NCBI GenBank assembly: GCA_030650095.1
Contig: JAUSEE010000039.1
Location: forward strand, 1 to 53,345
Reading direction: 5' to 3'
DNA: 53,345 nucleotides
Source of the DNA: Candidatus Buchananbacteria bacterium
GTDB taxonomy: Bacteria; Patescibacteriota; Patescibacteriia; 2-01-FULL-39-33
The translations under genes and the position numbers were made by a program. The notes under the pieces were generated by a model. It was not told the origin of the DNA and made no database searches. It saw nothing but the letters and a program-made list of their open reading frames with translations. Of the stretch, positions 16,057-24,119 are shown piece after piece; position 1 is the stretch's first letter; each line of letters starts with the position of its first letter.

Positions 16057-16761
16057 ATGAATCTATTAAAAAACAAATTTGTTATTATTGGGCTTATCTT
16101 CGTTGCTTTAGTGGTCATTCTTTATTTTTCTGGCTGGCAGAAAAAAGATGATCAATCGCCAAACAATGATAAAGTTACTTTAGAGAGCGTTTTAGATTTT
16201 AAAATAGTTAGGACTGATCTAACATCGGAACTCCAGGATAGATACAAAAACGAAATAGAATTAGCCAAAAAGGTGATTTTGGATTCGCCGGACAAGTTTA
16301 ATTTCAATGCCCTTATGAGCATTGGCATGATTAAATATACAGTTAGTGATTACGACGGAGCTCGCGACGCTTGGCTTTATGTCTCCCAAGTTCGTCCTCA
16401 AAACAGTCCGGCGTATTATAATCTTGGTAATTTATACGCTGATATTTACAAGGATTGCGCTAATGCCGAAAAATACTTTAAAATGGCCATAGAAAACGAT
16501 CCTAATGAAATTAGTTATTTAAGGAATGTTTTTGATTTATATAACACCAAATGCCCGGATAAGTCTAAGGCGGAAGAAATTCTAAAAAAAGCCCTGACTA
16601 TCAAGGCAGACAATGTTGATTTTATGGTTTTAAGCGCCGAATTCTATCGCGATCAAGGCAATAAGGCCGAAGCGACTAAATTTTACGAAGCAGCCATAAA
16701 ACTGGCTCCGCAGAATCAAGCTTTGAAAGATGAATACAATCGTTTTAAGAGCGGATTATAA
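16057..16761 (+). CDS. Membrane-anchored TPR protein
   Basis: A 234-residue protein with one N-terminal transmembrane helix (about residues 7-24: FVIIGLIFVALVVILYFSG), a linker, and tetratricopeptide repeats from about residue 90 to the end (SPAYYNLGNLYADIYKDCANAEKYF; then ISYLRNVFDLYNTK; KAEATKFYEAAIKLAP). The repeats would lie outside the membrane. It sits 21 bp after one O-antigen-ligase-like gene and before the second, so a scaffold or partner role for those enzymes is the natural inference. No catalytic motif is seen. Confidence 0.8.
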   Translation: MNLLKNKFVIIGLIFVALVVILYFSGWQKKDDQSPNNDKVTLESVLDFKIVRTDLTSELQDRYKNEIELAKKVILDSPDKFNFNALMSIGMIKYTVSDYDGARDAWLYVSQVRPQNSPAYYNLGNLYADIYKDCANAEKYFKMAIENDPNEISYLRNVFDLYNTKCPDKSKAEEILKKALTIKADNVDFMVLSAEFYRDQGNKAEATKFYEAAIKLAPQNQALKDEYNRFKSGL

Positions 16762-16862
16762 TAAAATTACCAATTAAAATTATAAATAACCAATAAATTA
16801 CAATAACTAAAATTACCAGTTATAAGTTGTTTTTATATTTATAATTTAGTATTTGAGATTTA

Positions 16863-16890
16863 TTTGGAGCTTGATATTTTGAATTTGTAA
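16863..16890 (+). repeat. Core of an AT-rich dispersed repeat, copy 2
   Basis: TTTGGAGCTTGATATTTTGA and the following bases match the reverse complement of 5860-5887 at 26 of 28 positions. The surrounding 146-bp gap is AT-rich with similar AATTTGTAATT-like segments. This is a second, non-coding repeat family unrelated to the TGTCAT elements. Confidence 0.55.
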
Positions 16891-16907
16891 TTTATACATC
16901 ATTTATT

Positions 16908-18974
16908 ATGAATAATAAATTTGTTACTAATTGTCTTAAAGCTATTATCTGGCTTTGTCTGACTGTTATTTTATTTTCCCCCCTTTATTTGGACAGTCAT
17001 TTATTTTTTCCTTTCATTATTACTAAAACAATCGCCTTTAATGTGGCGGTGGAAATAATGTTTTTAGCCTGGCTATTTTTGTGTTTTAAGGATAATAATT
17101 ACAAAATAAAATTTAATTTGGCCGTGGTTTTGATGGCCGTTTATATTTTGATAATATTCATCTCGTCTCTTTTAGGTGATAATTTTTATCATAGCTTCTG
17201 GAGCAACAACGAAAGGAGCGAAGGCATACTACTTTTATTGCATCTTTTCGTTTTTCTTTTAGTTTTAACCAATTTTTTCCGCCAATTTAAGAATTGGCTT
17301 TATATTTTTGACATTTTTCTGGCGGCCAGCTTACTGGTAAGCCTCTATGCCATCGGGCAGTTTTTTCACTTGTCTTGGCTGCCGGAATCAAGCGGCGGTA
17401 TCAGGCTGGCCGGAACCATAGGCAATGCCGGTTATATGGCCGGTTATATGATTTTTGGCATATTTTTCGGCTTGGTTTTATTTTTTAATCGCCGAAATAT
17501 TTATCTTAAACTTTATTACGCGGCGACAATAGCTTTGGAAATTTTCATTGTTTTCAATACCTATACCCGCGGCGGCATTCTGGCCCTGCTCTTTTCCGGC
17601 CTGTTGTTTGTCTTATATATTTTATTCTATTTCTTTAAAAATAAGGCTTTAAAAATTGCCGGTTTGGTGGTTATAGCCATAGCATTGTTATTAACAATAT
17701 TGTTATTTCAGAATAAGGATTCTTCTTTTGTCCAAAATAATCAAGTTTTAGTTAGAATAGCCTCTATATCCACCAAGACCACTACTGCTCAAACCCGTTT
17801 GATGGCTTGGAACAGCGCTTTTCAGGGTTTTAAAGAAAGGCCAATTTTGGGTTGGGGTTATGAAAATTTTTATCAGCCGTTTGACAAGTATTTCAACCCC
17901 AATATGTATGAAGATGTCGGTTCGGTGGTTTGGTTTGATCGGGCCCATAACATCATTTTTGATCGTCTTTTAACCGGCGGTCTACTTGGTCTTCTAACTT
18001 ATTTGTCATTATTGTTTTTGCCTTTTTATTGTTTTTGGCGCCATTATTTTGAAATAGAAAATAAAAACAAATACTTCATGCCCTTTATCTTCACTTTAGT
18101 AATTTTATCTTATTTTATTCAGAATCTATTTATCTTTGAAGCCCTGGTTACTTATATACCTCTGTTTTTGGCTCTGGCTTTTGCTTCACTATTTACGCCC
18201 CATTATAATTTTAAGGTTTTTAATGGTAGAAATTTTAAATTAGGCTTATTGATATTTTTCCTAGTCTTATTTTTACCTATTTTGTATTTAGTCAATATAA
18301 AGCCGCTTCAAGCTAATGTTGATTTGGTTACAGTTTTAACTGATTCCAAAATGAATGCTAGTCAGCGTATTGATTTGTTTAAATCTCTTTTAGCTAAAAA
18401 TACTTATGGCAATCCGGAATACCGCTTGCAATTGTTTAACTTTTTAAACAATGTCATTTCTAGTAAGTCGGCTGATCAAGATGTTCTAGTGGATTTGGCT
18501 AAATTTACAGATATAGAGATAAATAAGCAGGTTACAGAAAATCCTTACAGCGTTAGCAATTATCTGCTCTTAATGCGTTTTAATAATTTTTTGTTTAATT
18601 CTACCGGCAGTATTGATTATGTGATGAAAAATATTGATGTTTTAGCGGAAAAAGCCAAGATATTGGCTCCTAATCGCCAGCATGTTTACTTTGAAATAGG
18701 CTATTCTTATTTTAATTTAGCCAATTATTTTAAAAAGACAGATAATGATGCTAAGTTTAAAGAAGCTTTTCAATTGGCTGTTAGCCAGTTTGAGAAAGCC
18801 GTGGCCTTAAATGAGAAAAGCGCCGAGCCTTATAAACAATTGGCTACTGTTTTATCTTTGGGCGGCCAAAATGAGCGAGCTATTGAAATGGCTCAAAAGG
18901 CTGGTGCGCTTCATCCTACTTATGCCACCTGGGCAGAAAGTTTTATTAAAGATCTTCAAGTTAAAGCCAAATAA
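16908..18974 (+). CDS. Second O-antigen ligase/polymerase-type membrane protein with TPR tail
   Basis: A 688-residue paralogue of the protein at 13600-16035. It has about 10-12 transmembrane helices over residues 10-475. The conserved Wzy_C region starts near residue 293: TTAQTRLMAWNSAF, then RPILGWGYENF and WFDRAHNIIFDRLL. A soluble C-terminal tail of about 200 residues includes TPR-like segments such as EKAVALNEKSAEPYKQLATV. It has the same architecture as the first copy but a shorter TPR region. Two such proteins suggest separate polymerase and ligase duties, or two glycan types. Exact reaction unknown. Confidence 0.83.
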   Translation: MNNKFVTNCLKAIIWLCLTVILFSPLYLDSHLFFPFIITKTIAFNVAVEIMFLAWLFLCFKDNNYKIKFNLAVVLMAVYILIIFISSLLGDNFYHSFWSNNERSEGILLLLHLFVFLLVLTNFFRQFKNWLYIFDIFLAASLLVSLYAIGQFFHLSWLPESSGGIRLAGTIGNAGYMAGYMIFGIFFGLVLFFNRRNIYLKLYYAATIALEIFIVFNTYTRGGILALLFSGLLFVLYILFYFFKNKALKIAGLVVIAIALLLTILLFQNKDSSFVQNNQVLVRIASISTKTTTAQTRLMAWNSAFQGFKERPILGWGYENFYQPFDKYFNPNMYEDVGSVVWFDRAHNIIFDRLLTGGLLGLLTYLSLLFLPFYCFWRHYFEIENKNKYFMPFIFTLVILSYFIQNLFIFEALVTYIPLFLALAFASLFTPHYNFKVFNGRNFKLGLLIFFLVLFLPILYLVNIKPLQANVDLVTVLTDSKMNASQRIDLFKSLLAKNTYGNPEYRLQLFNFLNNVISSKSADQDVLVDLAKFTDIEINKQVTENPYSVSNYLLLMRFNNFLFNSTGSIDYVMKNIDVLAEKAKILAPNRQHVYFEIGYSYFNLANYFKKTDNDAKFKEAFQLAVSQFEKAVALNEKSAEPYKQLATVLSLGGQNERAIEMAQKAGALHPTYATWAESFIKDLQVKAK

Positions 18975-19160
18975 TTAACTGTTACTATAAGGAGTTCTTT
19001 TTGTCACTACTTAAGTACCAAGCAATCTCATTTATCTAATTTTAGCTAAAATAAAACTAATTACTAGTTTCTTATTTCTATTTTAGTGTTTTTATGTTTT
19101 AGTGTTTTTTGTGATTTAAGTTATCCACAACATTGATTTTACTTAATTTTACTTAATATG
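18975..19160. other. AT-rich spacer with a possible weak terminator
   Basis: The 303-bp gap before the next gene is AT-rich. CTAAAATA-AAACTA and TAGTTT...TATTTTAG (19046-19086) form an imperfect hairpin followed by TGTTTTT, possibly ending the ligase operon. A duplicated TTTAGTGTTTTT lies just beyond. An AAGCAATCTCAT fragment near 19020 looks like a repeat remnant. No gene is supported. Confidence 0.35.
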
Positions 19161-19169
19161 TGCTATAAT
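19161..19169 (+). promoter_or_regulatory. Extended -10 promoter for the secreted-protein operon
   Basis: TGCTATAAT is a perfect extended -10 (TGnTATAAT) with no good -35 at the right distance. It lies 108 bp before the ATG of the 226-residue secreted protein and could drive the 19.3-23.9 kb genes. Confidence 0.5.
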
Positions 19170-19277
19170 TTAAGAAACATGTTAAGTTAACGATTTTAAC
19201 TTCTCTTTACATAATTAATTAAATTTATTAATTTCTAATCTTAAAATTAAAAAGATTGGATAATAATTAAAAACTTT

Positions 19278-19958
19278 ATGAACAAACAAGGATCACGTTC
19301 CGTAACTGCCATTAAATTTTTAGTAGTGGTTATAGGATCATTGTTTATGTCTGTGGGCATCATATATGCCGCTACTACCATAGGCACTAACATCAGTACC
19401 ACCGGTACTACCACTTTGGGTGATGCCATAGGTGATACAATCACTGTTAATGGCCATATTGCGGCTGCTACCACAACCGGCAATTTAGTTGTTGGTATTG
19501 CTGAACTAGCAGCTCCAACATCAACATTGTCGCTTTATGGCACTCTCCATGTTTTCAGAGGCACAGTCACTACTTCCGATGCTCTTTGGGTTGGTTCGGC
19601 CGGAACAGTTAATACTCTAGATCTTCAAGGCGGCGATCTGTATGTCCAGAATGGCGCCGAAATCGATGGCAACGTAACTATTGGCGGTTGGGCTTCCACC
19701 ACCGGTGATTTGATTATAAGCGGCGGAACTGTGGATGTTACCACTTCTACTGCTACCACAACCGTAGGTATATTTGCCAGAACCAGAACTGGTGGTGTTG
19801 CTACTTCTACTTTAGGAGTAGGCGACATGGATCATGCTACGGGCGTGTCAGTTGGTTGTTTAGAATTGGTTATGCCTGACGGTAATTATGGCCATTGTTA
19901 CTTGCCAAATGGCGCAACTGCTTTAGTTTGTGCTGTAGGCTTATGCGTACCGAGATAA
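19278..19958 (+). CDS. Secreted beta-repeat protein with four C-terminal cysteines
   Basis: A 226-residue protein. The N-terminus has a basic start, a hydrophobic stretch (FLVVVIGSLFMSVGIIYA) and a probable cleavage site, so it is exported or anchored. The middle is Thr/Gly-rich with repeating motifs (TTGTTTLGDAIGDTITVNG, GNVTIGGWASTTGDLIISGG) suggesting a beta-solenoid or trimeric stalk. The tail, residues about 192-226, holds four cysteines (GCLE, GHCY, VCAV, LCVP) that could form two disulfides. No enzymatic motif. It is followed after 35 bp by another secreted beta-rich protein. Probably a surface appendage or pilus-like component; function unknown. Confidence 0.75.
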   Translation: MNKQGSRSVTAIKFLVVVIGSLFMSVGIIYAATTIGTNISTTGTTTLGDAIGDTITVNGHIAAATTTGNLVVGIAELAAPTSTLSLYGTLHVFRGTVTTSDALWVGSAGTVNTLDLQGGDLYVQNGAEIDGNVTIGGWASTTGDLIISGGTVDVTTSTATTTVGIFARTRTGGVATSTLGVGDMDHATGVSVGCLELVMPDGNYGHCYLPNGATALVCAVGLCVPR

Positions 19959-19993
19959 TTAATACCTAAAGTAGGTCAAATATTATAAATATT

Positions 19994-21268
19994 ATGAGAA
20001 AAATATCTTTAACAATTTTTCTGACGACACTTGCTTTGGTATTCGTTTTTTCGGTTGCTGTTCAAGCGGCCAATGATGATTTCACAGCCAGTGGCGATGT
20101 CACTGTTGAACTTACGGGCGGTAATGTTACTATTTTATCCGGTTCTACAGCTGAAAGCGTTATTATAACCGATGGAGTTCTAACTGTTAGCAATCCGGGG
20201 TCTACTTCTACGCCTCTTTTTCAATTGCAACCGGCTGGAGGCGGTACAGTTTCTATTAAAGCAACTATAGGCGGAGCTGATGCTGGATGTAGCGGTTCCA
20301 CTCTTATTTTACCAACCACACCAGGCACATATACTATTGTGGCGCAAAATGGCCAATGCGGCGGTTCTGGCGGAGCAGGCAGTGGCGGAGGTGGAGGAGG
20401 AGGCGGTACGACTACACCACCACCAACTACTCCCACTCCTACTACTACACCCACTACCACACCTCAAACTTCACCTGCTAGTATTGGAGCTTTAGGTAGC
20501 GCTGTAAAGAGTATTTTCACTACTCTTAATACACTTACTAAATTTACCACTCCCTTGAGTAAGGAGGCTACAGATCTTAATCACAGCATTAAGGTTTCCA
20601 GTTTAGATACGGTTAACAAAAAGATGCAAGTTATTTTGCAATCTGATCCGGTAACAGTCGATTTGGCTTTAGGTGAAACTAAAAAAGTTGATTTGGATAA
20701 AGATGGCGTTTACGATTTGAGCGTTAAGTTTAATAACTTAATAGGTGAAACAATAGATTTAACCTTAGCTAATATTGTTATTTTGGAAAAAACCGGACTA
20801 CATGTCGGTGATTTGATTAAAACTGCCAAAGACAGCGCAGTTTATTATGTTGATGCCAGTGGCAGGAGGAATTTATTTGTTAATGGTGTGACTTTCTGGA
20901 CTTGGTATACCGGCAGCTGGTCTAGCATTGCTTATAAGGGCCAGGCTAAAACAATTAAAATTATGTCTCAAACTGATTTTGATGGTTTAGCTATGGGCGC
21001 TCATATTACTGTTAACCCCGGGGCTAAATTGATAAAATTCCAAAATAGCCCGCGTGTTTACACTATTACTTTAGGAAAAGTTTTACGCGAGGTGGTAAAG
21101 AGCGGTGGTGATGATGCTGTAGCGAAGGCGCTTTACGGCTCTACTTACAAGAGCAAGATTATTACCATTCAAAACGGCTTTGAAGGTGATTATACTAGGG
21201 GAGAGGCTTTAACAGTTAGTTCACCAGTGCCCACAGCTACGGCCGAAATAGAATCAACAGTTAATTAG
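19994..21268 (+). CDS. Secreted protein carrying the S-layer LIK/FQNSP module
   Basis: A 424-residue protein with a signal peptide (cleavage near VQA/AN, residue 26). Residues 27-125 are beta-rich with two cysteines. Residues about 125-165 are a Gly-run then Pro/Thr linker. Residues about 190-265 form another beta domain with DLDKDGVYDLSV, an EF-like calcium loop pattern. Residues about 270-410 hold two units of the same repeat as the S-layer protein (DSAVYYVDASGRRNLFVNG; KLIKFQNSPRVY), highly similar in sequence. The module is C-terminal here and N-terminal there. Likely a cell-surface protein that uses this module for attachment. A terminator follows. Confidence 0.78.
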   Translation: MRKISLTIFLTTLALVFVFSVAVQAANDDFTASGDVTVELTGGNVTILSGSTAESVIITDGVLTVSNPGSTSTPLFQLQPAGGGTVSIKATIGGADAGCSGSTLILPTTPGTYTIVAQNGQCGGSGGAGSGGGGGGGGTTTPPPTTPTPTTTPTTTPQTSPASIGALGSAVKSIFTTLNTLTKFTTPLSKEATDLNHSIKVSSLDTVNKKMQVILQSDPVTVDLALGETKKVDLDKDGVYDLSVKFNNLIGETIDLTLANIVILEKTGLHVGDLIKTAKDSAVYYVDASGRRNLFVNGVTFWTWYTGSWSSIAYKGQAKTIKIMSQTDFDGLAMGAHITVNPGAKLIKFQNSPRVYTITLGKVLREVVKSGGDDAVAKALYGSTYKSKIITIQNGFEGDYTRGEALTVSSPVPTATAEIESTVN

Positions 21269-21279
21269 TTTATCTATAA

Positions 21280-21318
21280 CTCAAAAAGCGCTCCGATCAA
21301 AATCCGAGCGCTTTTGAG
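21280..21318 (+). terminator. Terminator-like hairpin after the 424-residue gene
   Basis: CTCAAAAAGCGCTC pairs with GAGCGCTTTTGAG (one bulged A) around a 12-nt loop. The T run is inside the 3' arm, so termination may be partial and the next gene may be read through. Confidence 0.65.
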
Positions 21319-21342
21319 GGATTAGAGAGCATTTTATATATC

Positions 21343-23511
21343 ATGAAAAGAAATTTTTTCCAGTTTTTAATCCTGATGATTTTCTTATTGTCAGGTTTTT
21401 TTATTTTAAGTAGGCCCGCTAGCGCCGTTTATGCCACAACTACCAATCCTTATTATAGCGGTTATAATTTTCAAGATGTTAGCGGTACTTTTGTGGCCGA
21501 TGAGCGGTTTTGGTTTGATGGCGGAAATTACCGTTATTCCTTTACGCCTGCCAGGGACTTTTATACTTCTTGGATTAATTATGGAGATCGTATAGCCAAA
21601 GGACCAATTTATTCCACTTGGTTAAATGCCAGTTATTTTTTTAATAACGGAGGTGGCGGCGGTAGTGGCGCTTATTTTGTGGAAAATTTAACTGATTTAA
21701 ACGGCTACAAATCGGGGGATAATATTTTTTTCTTGTGGGAAAAAGATCAGAGGTATGACACTTATATAATCCAAGGAGACATACCAAGCAGCGGTATCAC
21801 AAGTGACAATTTATTCTTGAACTGGCATTTTAAGGATTATCCGGATGATCGGCTGGTTAGAGAATACAGCCATATTAAGTTTATGGTTAGGTATAACAAT
21901 AATATCAATTATAGCCACGGGCTTAATTATATTGATTATGGCTATTTACCCGCTCTAGATCCGGTTGTTATTATTCCGGGGATTTTAGGCAGTTGGAATC
22001 TCGGCTTTGGCTGGGAGCTTGATCCGATACTTAATACTTACGATAATCTGTGGGCGTCTTTAAAATCAGCCGGCTACAAAGAAGGTGAGACCCTGTTTTC
22101 TTTTCCTTATAATTGGCGCTTGCCCAATGTTTACAGCGCACAGCTGTTAAAAGAAAAAATAGATGAAATTAAAAATATTTGCCAATGCGCTAAGGTGGAT
22201 GTTATTGGGCATTCCATGGGCGGTTTGGTCGCCAGAGCTTATGTGGAAATGGGCAATTATGATAATGATATAGATCAGTTGATTTTTTTGGGAGTACCGC
22301 ATAGGGGAACGCCCAAAGCTTATTTGACATGGGAATCTGGTGATTTAGGACAAACAACAAGAGATTTTATATATGAAAGAATATTTAAAGTTGAGTCAGA
22401 ACTTAACGGCTATGGCAGTGTTTTTGATTATATTCGTCAATTACCCATGAAATCAATCGAAGAGCTTTTGCCGGTTTACAGTTATTTGAAAGATAAGGAT
22501 ATCAATAACGACTGGCAAATCAGAAATTACCCCAATGATTATCCGCCAAACTTATTCTTGAAATTATTAAACGAACCAAGCCAGTTGGCCAAGTTGAATG
22601 GTATTGATATTACCAATATTATTGCCGATAGCGGTGAAAGCAGTACTATTAGATATTTAAAAGTAATAGAAAAGGATTTTGTGGATGGAGAATGGGAGCA
22701 TGGCTATCCGGACGGTTTTAATTCTATTTTTGGCGATCACGGTTTGGAATACGGGCCTGGCGATGACTCATCCCCACTAATTAGCAGTCAAGACTTTTCC
22801 AATTTTAATGATACTGTTATTTCCAGCTCTCATAATGCCATGGTAACCGATGCGCAAAAAATAATTATTAAAGAATTAACCGGCCAAGAGTCAGAGCAGG
22901 AGTTTAGAAAAAATATTTTTTCCAAATATCTGATGATCAGGATATTTTCTCCGGCTGATTTTGTGGTTGTCTCTCCCAATGGCCAAAGGGTGGGCAAAGA
23001 TTTTATAAACAACACCAGTACCAATGAAATTGACGGCGCTTTCTATAGCGGGTTTTTAAATGGCTCGGAGTTTGCTCTTATTCCCGATCCGGTAGGTGGC
23101 GAGTACAGGGTAGAACTCCAGGGAACAGGCGATGGGGAGTATAAATTAAGCGCCAGCCTTATTGGTGATGATTCAGCCATAGACAGCGATTATGGGGGTT
23201 TGATCTCTTTAGGTGAGATGGATAATTACAGCGTTAGTTTAACAGCCGGAGACATAGCCGATTTAAACCCGGATATCAGTAGCCTAGGTGAGCTGTCTAA
23301 AGAAATAGAGGAGATGTATCAAAAAGGCTGGCTGAATCATTTTGGCAGTAAAAACGCTTTACTATCGCAATTAAAGAACGGTAATAAAAATAACAAGCAA
23401 TTTGAGCAACTTAATAAATTTATAGATAATATGTTGGAAAAAGACAGGATTAATCGGCGCTCTTATGATATAATTAAATCAGCTTTAATAAATATTAGAA
23501 ATAATTATTAA
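21343..23511 (+). CDS. Secreted alpha/beta-hydrolase (LCAT/lipase-like)
   Basis: A 722-residue exported protein with signal peptide (FLILMIFLLSGFFILSRPASA). The hydrolase domain spans about residues 200-520: oxyanion-side segment DPVVIIPGILGSW, nucleophile elbow GHSMGG with Ser291, and the late SSHNAMVTD with the likely catalytic His. The spacing fits lecithin:cholesterol-acyltransferase/PGAP1-like esterases. The N-terminal 200 residues are aromatic-rich and unrecognised. The C-terminal about 200 residues contain a beta-sandwich-like region (FVVVSPNGQRVGKDF) and a helical end. It would act outside the cell on lipids or acyl esters. Its substrate is unknown; the surface-gene context suggests envelope or host lipid processing. 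Confidence 0.8.
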   Translation: MKRNFFQFLILMIFLLSGFFILSRPASAVYATTTNPYYSGYNFQDVSGTFVADERFWFDGGNYRYSFTPARDFYTSWINYGDRIAKGPIYSTWLNASYFFNNGGGGGSGAYFVENLTDLNGYKSGDNIFFLWEKDQRYDTYIIQGDIPSSGITSDNLFLNWHFKDYPDDRLVREYSHIKFMVRYNNNINYSHGLNYIDYGYLPALDPVVIIPGILGSWNLGFGWELDPILNTYDNLWASLKSAGYKEGETLFSFPYNWRLPNVYSAQLLKEKIDEIKNICQCAKVDVIGHSMGGLVARAYVEMGNYDNDIDQLIFLGVPHRGTPKAYLTWESGDLGQTTRDFIYERIFKVESELNGYGSVFDYIRQLPMKSIEELLPVYSYLKDKDINNDWQIRNYPNDYPPNLFLKLLNEPSQLAKLNGIDITNIIADSGESSTIRYLKVIEKDFVDGEWEHGYPDGFNSIFGDHGLEYGPGDDSSPLISSQDFSNFNDTVISSSHNAMVTDAQKIIIKELTGQESEQEFRKNIFSKYLMIRIFSPADFVVVSPNGQRVGKDFINNTSTNEIDGAFYSGFLNGSEFALIPDPVGGEYRVELQGTGDGEYKLSASLIGDDSAIDSDYGGLISLGEMDNYSVSLTAGDIADLNPDISSLGELSKEIEEMYQKGWLNHFGSKNALLSQLKNGNKNNKQFEQLNKFIDNMLEKDRINRRSYDIIKSALINIRNNY

Positions 23512-23515
23512 TCTT

Positions 23516-23878
23516 ATGATTTTAAGAAATAAAAATTGGTTGCCTTTGTTGTTATTTTTTGTGGCTATTATTTTATCTTATTTTTTTAGATCAATATTTG
23601 GTGTAATGAGTTATAATATTTTAAATCCAGTGATTGGATTAGGACCAGTATCTACTTGTCCCGAATGCGTTGATGGTTTTATATTAAGTTATTTATTTTT
23701 TATTACATTATTATTAAATTTAGTAATTAATAAAAAATACTGGTTAGTATTTTTATTACCAATAATGTTATTTATTAATCCACCATTTGGTTTTCTTTTT
23801 TTTGGTATTCTATTAATTATCATCGCCTGGCTGCTTGCTCAAATTATTCTGTTTCTCTACAAAAAAATCAAAAAATAA
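23516..23878 (+). CDS. Small hydrophobic membrane protein, unknown function
   Basis: A 120-residue protein with about four predicted transmembrane segments (WLPLLLFFVAIILSYFF; GFILSYLFFITLLLNLVI; WLVFLLPIMLFI; GILLIIIAWLLAQIILFL). A short loop between the first two contains CPEC. It begins 4 nt after the hydrolase stop and has no recognisable domain, so it may assist or protect against that enzyme or be unrelated. A clear terminator follows. Confidence 0.65.
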   Translation: MILRNKNWLPLLLFFVAIILSYFFRSIFGVMSYNILNPVIGLGPVSTCPECVDGFILSYLFFITLLLNLVINKKYWLVFLLPIMLFINPPFGFLFFGILLIIIAWLLAQIILFLYKKIKK

Positions 23879-23892
23879 ACATTGTTTTCATT

Positions 23893-23921
23893 AAAAAACT
23901 CCCATAGTTCGGGAGTTTTTT
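23893..23921. terminator. Bidirectional intrinsic terminator
   Basis: AAAAAACTCCC and GGGAGTTTTTT form an 11-bp stem around ATAGTTC with T runs on both strands. It ends the surface-protein block just after the small membrane protein gene. Confidence 0.88.
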
Positions 23922-23980
23922 GTTAACTAAACCAAGGCGTAAGTCCTGGGTACTTTGTCCTCCTCTCGTCTCCATTTATT

Positions 23981-24041
23981 TGTCATCCCGAGCGCAGTTG
24001 AGGGATCCCTCCATTTCGCTTTCGCTTCAGTCGGGATGACA
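23981..24041. repeat. Dispersed palindromic repeat, TGTCATCCCGAG type
   Basis: A 61-bp element with TGTCATCCCGA / TCGGGATGACA ends (11 bp, perfect). Its first 30 bases match 28537-28566, inside a coding region, at 26 of 30 positions. It is a sister family of the TGTCATTGCGAG repeats. Confidence 0.88.
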
Positions 24042-24095
24042 AAATAAAATATTAATCAAGAAAACAGCGGGCAAGTGAAGCTTGAAATATAAAAT

Positions 24096-24116
24096 ACCGA
24101 GCCCTTACGGACTCGG
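24096..24116 (-). terminator. Terminator of the minus-strand glycosyltransferase
   Basis: On the minus strand ACCGAG and CTCGGT enclose a GC-containing loop and are followed by ATTTT. It lies 3 bases past the stop of the glycosyltransferase gene. With the preceding terminator it insulates the surface block from the glycan block. Confidence 0.7.
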
Positions 24117-24119
24117 TTG

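Noticed and set aside
18986-19039. Tiny frame (about 12 codons from TTG) behind AAGGAG after the second ligase gene
   Set aside because: No family support, non-ATG start, and its end overlaps an AAGCAATCTCAT repeat remnant.
20221-20495. Frames overlapping the Gly/Pro/Thr linker of the 424-residue protein
   Set aside because: They are low-complexity shadows of the real gene on either strand; the real frame has a signal peptide and a recognised module.
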